12,558 nucleotides of DNA from Flavobacterium psychrophilum (lineage in GTDB: Bacteria; Bacteroidota; Bacteroidia; Flavobacteriales; Flavobacteriaceae): assembly GCA_003243255.1 (NCBI GenBank), contig QFQM01000124.1, positions 1 to 12,558 of the forward strand, read 5' to 3'. Within the stretch, counting starts at the first letter, position 1; each line of letters begins with the position of its first letter. Made by a program: the position numbers and the translations under genes. Shown piece by piece: positions 7,169 through 12,558 of the stretch. Below the pieces are notes generated by a model that saw nothing but the letters and a program-made list of their open reading frames with translations, made no database searches and was not told the DNA's origin.

Positions 7169-10100
7169 TTATGTATTTCTAACTTTTACGTGGTAGAATA
7201 CATTTGGCTTTGTTCCAATCTGGCTAAGCAGGTGGTAAGCCCTATCATCCTCTTTAAGAGCTACGATCGGATCTTCTTTCTCGTTAACATCACCGAATAC
7301 CATTGCACCGCTTGAACATGCAGCTGAACATGCGCAGGCATCGTTGAATTCACCTTTAGCAACTGTTCTTCCTTCGCGTTTAGCTTTAAGGATAACAGCT
7401 TGTGTAGACTGGATACAGAATGAACATTTCTCCATTACACCTCTTGAACGAACGTTCACATCAGGGTTAAGTACCATACGACCAAGATCATCGTTCATGT
7501 GGTAATCAAACTCACTGTTTTTGTTGTATAAGAACCAGTTGAAACGACGTACTTTGTAAGGACAGTTGTTTGCACAGTAACGAGTACCAACACAACGGTT
7601 ATAAGCCATGTGGTTCTGACCCTGACGACCGTGAGAAGTAGCCGCAACCGGACATACAGTTTCACACGGAGCGTGGTTACAGTGCTGACACATTACCGGC
7701 TGGAATACAACCTGAGGATTCTCAGACGGATCTTCCATAGCTGTGAAAGTAGATACAGAATCAAATAATCCTGAAGTCTTCTCTTTAAGTTCAACATCAC
7801 CTGCAAAAGTCTCCTCGTGAGAGTAATATCTGTCGATACGTAACCAGTGCATATCACGGCTTCTTCTTATCTCTGATTTACCAACTACAGGTACGTTGTT
7901 TTCAGCGTGACATGCGATAACACAAGCACCACAACCTGTACAGGCATTAAGATCGATTGAAAGGTTGAAGTGGTGTCCTGTAGTTCTGTCAAAAGACTCC
8001 CAAAGGTCGATTGAAGCAGCAGGCACTTCTTTGTGATCGTAAGACACAACCGGCATTACATTCCACTCTGAAGCATCCTTCGCGTTGAAATCTTTAAGCG
8101 TTGTTTCTTTAACGATATCTCCCCTACCCATTAGCGTTTTCTGAAGCTGAACACATGCAAATTCATGCTCTCCACCTTCTTTAGTCAGCTTAACTGTCTG
8201 GAATGAGTTAAGGTTATTATATAGTGTGTAAGCATTAACACCTACTACCATTTCTTTTTTCATGGCTGCTTTACGGCCGTAACCTAAAGCAAGACCAACA
8301 GTACCTTTAGCCTGACCCGGCTGGATGATTACAGGTACGTTTTCAAGTTTCTTTCCGTTAACTTCGATTGTTACGTAGCTACCGTTAAGACCACCGTTTG
8401 CAACGTTCCAGTTCTCAAGACCCAGCTTGTCAGCATCAGCTTTGGCAACTGTTACATAGTTATCCCAAGATACCCTTGTGATTGGATCCGGGAACTCTTG
8501 CAACCATGGGTTGTTAGCCTGCTGGCCATCACCCATACCTGTCTTAGTATAAAGAACAAGCTCTAAATCTCCGTTTGCTTTTGAAGCAGCAAGTTTTGAA
8601 GCAGCCCCAGCGAAATCAGCAGCACCTGCAGATACAGGAGCAACTTCAGACACAGCTACACCATCATGCACCAATTGGTTCCATGTTTTACCTGTCGCAG
8701 CAGCAGAAGATTTAAGATAAGTATAATAATCCTGAGCATTACCTGACCATTCAAGTAGTGCATCCTGGAATTGTTTCGTATTAAATAACGGACGGATTGT
8801 TGGCTGAGTTACTGCATAGTAACCTTTAGCAACACTTACATCACCCCAAGACTCAAGGTAGTGAGGAGCAGCAGCAGCTACAGTGGTTTCAGAAGCAGTC
8901 TCATCTTCTTTAAGAGAGAAAGAAACTGACAGTTTCACTTTCTTAAGCGCTTCTTTAAACTCATTTCCGTTTGGTAAAGTATAAACAGGATTAACACCAT
9001 TCATGATAAGAGCATGAACACTTCCTGCTTTCATATCAGCTACAAGTTTCGCAACCGCTTTAGCATCACCTTTACGAACAAGGCGGGCACCTGCAGGATT
9101 AAACGCAGCAGACTGAAGTGCATTGTTTATTGCTATAACAAGCAATTGTGCATTTACATCATCAAGACCTGTTACAACAACACCTCTTGATCCGGCAGCT
9201 TTAACCTGAGCAGCAGCGTTTGCCACAGCATCAGCATAAGCTTTGTTCGTAATCGCAGGAACAGAAACACCTGCACCTGTTATAGCATTATATATAGTAA
9301 CAAGAGCATATTTCTGCTCAGTAACTGTCAATGGAATACGTTTGTCAGCATTAGCACCTGAAAGTGACATATTAGCCTCGATCTGGATATGCTTAGACAT
9401 TTTACCTTGTTTAGGGATACGTCCGTTAGTATAACCTCCGTCAAATCCTCCACCCTGCCAGTCACCAAGGAAATCAGCACCTACAGAAAGGATAACATCA
9501 GCTTTACCGAAGTCGTAATCAGCAAGAGCTCTTTCACCATAAACCGCCTGGAAAGCATCCAAAGCTTCTGATGAAGAAACTGCATCATAAACAACATGTT
9601 TGAATCCAGGGTATTTAGCACCGAACTCAGCAATAAGTTTATCTGTAGAAGGACTTGCAGTTGTACTTGTAAGAACCACTACCTGACCAGCACCTGCAGA
9701 AGCAAGACCAGCTTTAACTTTAGCATCTACTTCTTTCCATGAAGCAGGCTTACCTGCAACAACAGGCTGCTTAAGACGCATACTGTCATACAGAGACAAT
9801 ACAGAAGCATGAACCCTTGCATTAGCAGCAAACTTAGCACCCGCAAGCACATTGTTCTCTACTTTAATAGGACGGCCTTCACGCGTCTTGATTAATATAT
9901 TAGCGAAATCAAAACCATCATTCATGGTAGTTGCATAGTAATCAGCAACACCCGGGATGATTTCTTCCGGCTGAACTACGTAAGGAATAGACTTGATAAC
10001 CGGGCCCTCACACGCTGCAAGCGATGCAGCAGCAGTACTGAACCCAACATATTTCAAAAAGTCACGACGGCTTGTTGATGAAGAAGCAAGCGCTTCCTTG

Positions 10101-10222
10101 TCGCCAAGAAATTCATCCGTAGGAATCTCCTCAACAAACTCATTGTTTCTTAGCGTCTCAACAATAGAGCTATTTTCATTTAGCTCCTCAACACTTTGCC
10201 AGTATTTTTTGTTTGATGCCAT
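7169..10222 (-). CDS. actB: alternative complex III iron-sulfur subunit ActB, fused molybdopterin-oxidoreductase-like and ferredoxin domains
   Basis: Large periplasmic subunit of ACIII that carries electrons from the quinol site of ActC to the hemes of ActA. It is 1017 residues. Residues 1-50 precede a twin-arginine motif (SRRDFLK, 51-57), then a hydrophobic run and a lipobox LAAC with Cys71; this is the extended Tat leader known in the family. Residues of about 80-690 resemble a molybdopterin oxidoreductase (PsrA-like) domain. I see no N-terminal four-Cys cluster motif there, and ActB homologues are known to lack molybdenum cofactor. The PsrB-like domain (about 735-1017) has Cys groups at 761/764/767/771, 845/848/853/857, 877/883/887 and 933/936/965/969 (plus Cys963). 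The third group reads CVGTRYC, lacking one Cys, which fits the three [4Fe-4S] plus one [3Fe-4S] set of the family. It begins 33 bp after actA. A fusion of two ancestral subunits (PsrA and PsrB type) is normal for ActB. Confidence 0.97.
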   Translation of the reverse strand: MASNKKYWQSVEELNENSSIVETLRNNEFVEEIPTDEFLGDKEALASSSTSRRDFLKYVGFSTAAASLAACEGPVIKSIPYVVQPEEIIPGVADYYATTMNDGFDFANILIKTREGRPIKVENNVLAGAKFAANARVHASVLSLYDSMRLKQPVVAGKPASWKEVDAKVKAGLASAGAGQVVVLTSTTASPSTDKLIAEFGAKYPGFKHVVYDAVSSSEALDAFQAVYGERALADYDFGKADVILSVGADFLGDWQGGGFDGGYTNGRIPKQGKMSKHIQIEANMSLSGANADKRIPLTVTEQKYALVTIYNAITGAGVSVPAITNKAYADAVANAAAQVKAAGSRGVVVTGLDDVNAQLLVIAINNALQSAAFNPAGARLVRKGDAKAVAKLVADMKAGSVHALIMNGVNPVYTLPNGNEFKEALKKVKLSVSFSLKEDETASETTVAAAAPHYLESWGDVSVAKGYYAVTQPTIRPLFNTKQFQDALLEWSGNAQDYYTYLKSSAAATGKTWNQLVHDGVAVSEVAPVSAGAADFAGAASKLAASKANGDLELVLYTKTGMGDGQQANNPWLQEFPDPITRVSWDNYVTVAKADADKLGLENWNVANGGLNGSYVTIEVNGKKLENVPVIIQPGQAKGTVGLALGYGRKAAMKKEMVVGVNAYTLYNNLNSFQTVKLTKEGGEHEFACVQLQKTLMGRGDIVKETTLKDFNAKDASEWNVMPVVSYDHKEVPAASIDLWESFDRTTGHHFNLSIDLNACTGCGACVIACHAENNVPVVGKSEIRRSRDMHWLRIDRYYSHEETFAGDVELKEKTSGLFDSVSTFTAMEDPSENPQVVFQPVMCQHCNHAPCETVCPVAATSHGRQGQNHMAYNRCVGTRYCANNCPYKVRRFNWFLYNKNSEFDYHMNDDLGRMVLNPDVNVRSRGVMEKCSFCIQSTQAVILKAKREGRTVAKGEFNDACACSAACSSGAMVFGDVNEKEDPIVALKEDDRAYHLLSQIGTKPNVFYHVKVRNT

Positions 10223-10255
10223 GTTGTATATAGATATTAGCTTCTTAAAAATTGA

Positions 10256-11599
10256 TTAATAGTGACATTTACCACACTCAGTACCACCCATGTTTGCAGC
10301 AGTAAGCTTAACTACGCCATATTTTTTGGCAAGCTCATCGTGGATTTTCTTGTAGTAGTCGTTTCCTTCCACTTTAACATCCGTCTCACGGTGACAGTTG
10401 ATACACCATCCCATTGTAAGAGGAGAGAACTGCTTCATAACCTCAAATGTTTCAACAGGACCGTGACATGTCTGACACTCTACACCCGCTACAGAAACGT
10501 GCTGTGAGTGGTTGAAGTAAACGAAATCCGGAAGATTGTGAATCCTAACCCATTTAACTGGTTTTTGTTTTCCGGTATATTTTTGAGCTGTAGCATCCCA
10601 GCCAACAGCATCGTATAATTTTTTGATCTCACCAGAGTAGAACTCTTTTGAATGATCTACATATACAGAATCTTTATCACCCTGGAATTCAGAAATGTTT
10701 TTATGACAGTTCATACACACATTAAGTGATGGGATACCTGAAGTTTTACTTACCCTTGCAGAAGAGTGACAGTATTTACAGTCAATACCGTTATCACCGG
10801 CGTGAATTTTATGCGAGAAGTGAATTGGCTGGATTGGCTGATAATCTTTATCAACACCAACCTGCATCAGATAACCGTAAAGGAAATATGAAGAAGCAAG
10901 CATCAAAAGAATAACCGTTACTAAAACAAGGAACTGATTTTTAGCATAAGCTTTCCAAAGAGAAACCGAAGGTGCAGCTTCAGCAACCTCAAGACCTTTA
11001 GCCTCAGCAACTTTCTTAAGTGTTTTAGTCACCATAACAAGCATTACGATAAGAACCGCAAGCACAAGCACAAGCAAACCAAGCACTAAGTTATTTGACA
11101 TACCACCTTCTTTAGATTCACCAGCACCACCGGCAGCAACCGCTCCGGCAGCAGGTTTCTCTAGAGGAAGAGAAGTATACGCCATGATATTATCAATATC
11201 CCCTGTAGACAACTGCGGGAATGCCGTCATCACAGCATTATTATTATCAGCAAAAAGCTTAACAGCCGCAGGATCACCTGCTTTAATCATTGCACTACTG
11301 TTTGCTACCCACTTATATATCCATGCACGGTCATGCTTATCTGCAACACCTCTCAATGCAGGCCCTGTAGACTTGGCATCAAGTTTGTGACATGCAGCAC
11401 AAAGAGTATTAAACAACTCTTTACCTTTTACAGGATCACCTGCTCCTTCAGCAGGTGCCGCCGCTGCCGCATCGGCCGCCGGTGCTGCTGCAGGCGCCGC
11501 AGCTTCCTGTGCATAAGATGTAATGGAAAATGATAGCGAGAACGCCAGACAGAACAATAAAATTCTTGAAAACGAAGTATGGTTACCCACTTTTTTCAT
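10256..11599 (-). CDS. actA: alternative complex III hexaheme cytochrome ActA, monoheme domain fused to pentaheme domain
   Basis: Heme-rich ACIII subunit that takes electrons from ActB and passes them toward ActE or the oxidase. I choose ATG at 11599 (447 residues), which puts a clean signal peptide first (MKK, hydrophobic core, cleavage near SYAQ-E at about 30-32). The frame runs upstream to a TTG at 11683, but that codon lies in the promoter. An Ala/Pro linker (33-53) leads to a monoheme cytochrome c domain with CAACH (67-71) and likely distal Met124. Membrane helices lie at about 169-191 and 222-244. The C-terminal domain has five CxxCH sites: 274-278, 295-299, 375-379, 399-403 and 442-446, the last one residue before the end. 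FSHKIH and FNHSQH supply likely distal His ligands. The Rhodothermus-type protein is usually described as a pentaheme alone, so the N-terminal domain is an addition. First gene of the operon. Confidence 0.96.
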   Translation of the reverse strand: MKKVGNHTSFSRILLFCLAFSLSFSITSYAQEAAAPAAAPAADAAAAAPAEGAGDPVKGKELFNTLCAACHKLDAKSTGPALRGVADKHDRAWIYKWVANSSAMIKAGDPAAVKLFADNNNAVMTAFPQLSTGDIDNIMAYTSLPLEKPAAGAVAAGGAGESKEGGMSNNLVLGLLVLVLAVLIVMLVMVTKTLKKVAEAKGLEVAEAAPSVSLWKAYAKNQFLVLVTVILLMLASSYFLYGYLMQVGVDKDYQPIQPIHFSHKIHAGDNGIDCKYCHSSARVSKTSGIPSLNVCMNCHKNISEFQGDKDSVYVDHSKEFYSGEIKKLYDAVGWDATAQKYTGKQKPVKWVRIHNLPDFVYFNHSQHVSVAGVECQTCHGPVETFEVMKQFSPLTMGWCINCHRETDVKVEGNDYYKKIHDELAKKYGVVKLTAANMGGTECGKCHY

Positions 11600-11637
11600 A
11601 TTAAAAATGATTATCGACTTAAATTGGTATAGTTTTT

Positions 11638-11651
11638 TAAGCCTAAGCTTA
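11638..11651 (-). other. small stem-loop in the actA leader
   Basis: TAAGC-CTAA-GCTTA forms a 5-bp stem with a 4-nt loop in the predicted untranslated leader of actA, about 40 nt ahead of the start codon. It overlaps the perfect 10-bp palindrome CTAAGCTTAG (11643-11652). It could be a weak RNA hairpin or a dimeric regulator site. In such AT-rich DNA it could also be chance, so I give it little weight. Confidence 0.2.
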
Positions 11652-11680
11652 GAAACACTATGCTTTTTTAAAAACTCCCA

Positions 11681-11709
11681 CAAAAATACGACTTATGTAT
11701 TATTCTCAA
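11681..11709 (-). promoter_or_regulatory. promoter of the act-cox operon (Bacteroidota type)
   Basis: On the minus strand the -7 element reads TATTTTTG (11688 to 11681), an exact match to TAnnTTTG, and the -33 element TTG lies at 11709 to 11707 with an 18-bp spacer, inside the 17-20 bp range of the Bacteroidota sigma consensus. Transcription should start near 11675, giving a leader of about 75 nt before actA. With gene spacers of 37 bp or less and no terminator seen inside, this one promoter may serve all eight genes. The call rests on consensus match and position only. Confidence 0.72.
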
Positions 11710-11785
11710 ACCTTAAATAAATCTTAATGGTTAATTTATAAAGATTCTAAATAAATTAAGCCTACCCCTGTAAAATAATATATTG
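11710..11785. other. AT-rich spacer between two divergent promoters
   Basis: This stretch lies between the -33 box of the act promoter and the -7 box of the SPOR gene promoter. It has no credible open frame. It carries the 9-bp direct repeat TAAATAAAT at 11714-11722 and 11748-11756, and an inverted pair AATCTT (11720-11725) / AAGATT (11741-11746). These might be regulator or UP-element sites, but the base composition makes short AT repeats likely by chance. The two divergent genes do not share an obvious function. Confidence 0.3.
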
Positions 11786-11793
11786 TACTTTTG
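11786..11793 (+). promoter_or_regulatory. -7 promoter element of the SPOR gene
   Basis: TACTTTTG matches the Bacteroidota -7 consensus TAnnTTTG exactly and sits 18 bp before the start codon at 11812. The expected -33 TTG is not found at 17-20 bp; the nearest similar triplet is CTG at 11768-11770, 15 bp away, so the promoter looks weaker than that of the act operon. The mRNA leader would be only about 12 nt long. Confidence 0.55.
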
Positions 11794-11811
11794 CGTTAAA
11801 CACAGTTCATT

Positions 11812-12201
11812 ATGAGAATTTTAAAACTAAACACCTGCACTTTTACCTTAATTTCACTTACATTCTGGAGCATAAATTCATACGCTCAGGAAGGCAATGT
11901 TTCTGTTAATCAGGATCCAAAATTCGAACAGCTTTTAAAGGAAAAACGCAAGATAAACCCCTCAATAACCGTTAATGACCGCTATAAAGTCCAGATTTTT
12001 TACGGTGATAACGACAAAGCCCGCAAGACCCTTTCCGACTTTAAAAGGGATTTCAAAACCATAGATGGCACTATTGTTTTTGAGAGCCCAACATACAAAG
12101 TATGGGTAGGTAATTTTAAATCAAAAATCGATGCCGAAAAAACACTTGCCGACATTAAGAAAAAGTATCCTCACGCACTCCTTATTAAGCCTAACAAATA
12201 G
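11812..12201 (+). CDS. secreted SPOR-domain protein
   Basis: Small periplasmic protein predicted to bind peptidoglycan, since SPOR domains recognise glycan strands lacking stem peptides. The 129-residue product starts with a signal peptide (hydrophobic core about 9-22, cleavage near SYAQ-E at 23-27), followed by a short linker and a SPOR domain from about 57 to 126. The domain shows the usual repeat of two beta-alpha-beta units: RYKVQIFYG (57-65) and YKVWVGNF (95-102), each followed by an Ala/Lys-rich helix. There are no cysteines in the mature part and no lipobox. The gene is divergent from the act operon and convergent with the YitT gene, so it is probably transcribed alone from the promoter at 11786. 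Its partners are not evident. I do not assign a gene symbol because SPOR proteins are diverse. Confidence 0.9.
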   Translation: MRILKLNTCTFTLISLTFWSINSYAQEGNVSVNQDPKFEQLLKEKRKINPSITVNDRYKVQIFYGDNDKARKTLSDFKRDFKTIDGTIVFESPTYKVWVGNFKSKIDAEKTLADIKKKYPHALLIKPNK

Positions 12202-12218
12202 AGCTTTACTAATCATAA

Positions 12219-12247
12219 AAAAAATCCCGCTTAAAGCGGGATTTTTT
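12219..12247. terminator. bidirectional rho-independent terminator
   Basis: A near-perfect hairpin with a GC core (CCCGCT / AGCGGG, 3-nt TAA loop) is flanked by A tracts on the left and T tracts on the right, so the stem extends to about 13 bp and a U tract is made on either strand. It lies 17 bp after the SPOR gene stop and 1 bp after the stop of the converging YitT gene, so it should end both transcripts. Confidence 0.92.
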
Positions 12248-12248
12248 A

Positions 12249-12558
12249 TTAATGTTCGGCTTTCTTTTTCAGAACTCCCCCGGCAGTTTCCTTAACCGAG
12301 CCCGAAAAAATAAATGCTTTTTCATCTATCATCTGCACAGCATGCTTCAGCCTTCTCACTTCCAGTCGGGTTACTACCGTATATAAGATATCACATTCAG
12401 TACTTACTTCAAAACTGTCTTTCATAAAACCACGCTCTCCTTTATACACAGTTATTCCTTTACCCATCTCCATAACGAGGTAACGCTTAATTTCCTCACT
12501 TTTGCCCGATATAATGGTAATACCTGTAAATTCCTGTACCCCTTCCACCACGTAGTCT
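12249..12558 (-). CDS. YitT family membrane protein, C-terminal DUF2179 domain (5' part beyond window)
   Basis: C-terminal end of a predicted YitT-family protein, cut by the right edge. About 102 residues are visible and the frame stays open to the edge; the GTG at 12551 is an internal codon, not a start. The visible part is the soluble DUF2179 domain: TGITIISGKSEEIKRYLV, then GKGITVYKGERGF, then the ILYTVVTRLEVRRLK strand-helix and an AFIFSGSVKE-like end. Full-length relatives are about 280-300 residues with an N-terminal multi-helix membrane region, not seen here. The function of the family is poorly defined; DUF2179 has been suggested to bind a small ligand. The stop codon abuts the shared terminator. 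No sign of a link to the respiratory operon beyond being nearby. Confidence 0.88.
   Translation of the reverse strand, partial: DYVVEGVQEFTGITIISGKSEEIKRYLVMEMGKGITVYKGERGFMKDSFEVSTECDILYTVVTRLEVRRLKHAVQMIDEKAFIFSGSVKETAGGVLKKKAEH

Noticed and set aside
5707..10222. A polysulfide, thiosulfate or formate-type molybdoenzyme (PsrABC-like) from the ActB and ActC similarity.
   Set aside because: ActB is a single fused chain with no N-terminal four-Cys motif seen, and the surrounding ActA, ActD, ActE and ActF genes define alternative complex III.
11600..11683. A 28-residue N-terminal extension of ActA starting at TTG 11683.
   Set aside because: The TTG is the last part of the -7 promoter box, so it would not be transcribed, and the extension would bury the signal peptide behind a basic segment. 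ATG 11599 starts a clean signal peptide.
1..12558. An undescribed defence, mobile or biosynthetic system.
   Set aside because: Every substantial frame is a recognised respiratory, SPOR or YitT gene; no transposase, integrase, nuclease, tRNA or inverted terminal repeat was seen.

Overview
The window looks like chromosomal DNA from a member of the Bacteroidota, most likely a Flavobacterium-like Flavobacteriaceae. The reasons are the gene set and order (alternative complex III followed by an aa3-type oxidase), the extended twin-arginine leader on ActB, promoters that fit the Bacteroidota TTG / TAnnTTTG consensus rather than the E. coli one, very AT-rich spacers, and a SPOR protein and a YitT-family protein next door. 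I see no phage, transposon, CRISPR, tRNA or rRNA sequence.

Layout. Positions 1-11599 are one tightly packed minus-strand operon read from right to left: actA (10256-11599), actB (7169-10222), actC (5707-7131), actD (5178-5702), actE (4624-5169), actF (3047-4597), coxB (1828-3027) and coxA (1-1796, cut by the left edge a few codons before its end). Spacers are only 4 to 37 bp. A well-matched promoter at 11681-11709 lies about 75 nt ahead of actA and could drive all eight genes. The 212-bp AT-rich region 11600-11811 also holds a promoter for a plus-strand gene at 11812-12201 encoding a secreted SPOR-domain protein. That gene meets a partial minus-strand YitT/DUF2179 gene (12249-12558) at a shared bidirectional terminator (12219-12247).

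How the genes work together. ActA-F make up alternative complex III, a menaquinol:cytochrome c oxidoreductase that replaces the bc1 complex. The NrfD-like proteins ActC and ActF sit in the membrane, with ActC the likely quinol-oxidising subunit. Electrons pass through the four iron-sulfur clusters of ActB to the c-type hemes of ActA (five C-terminal hemes plus one on a fused N-terminal domain) and ActE. CoxB (CuA) and CoxA (heme a, heme a3-CuB) reduce oxygen to water. The shared operon fits the ACIII-aa3 supercomplex known from Flavobacterium johnsoniae. CoxC and CoxD are not in this window.

Novelty. This is a known respiratory system, not an undescribed one. The points that reward a second look are details within it: a 109-residue stretch of ActF with 27 histidines, plus His-rich tails on CoxA and ActC; a CuA loop in CoxB with Lys where the Mg-binding Glu normally sits; the hexaheme ActA fusion with two membrane anchors; a missing cysteine in one ActB cluster motif that predicts a [3Fe-4S] centre; and the unusual ActB export signal.
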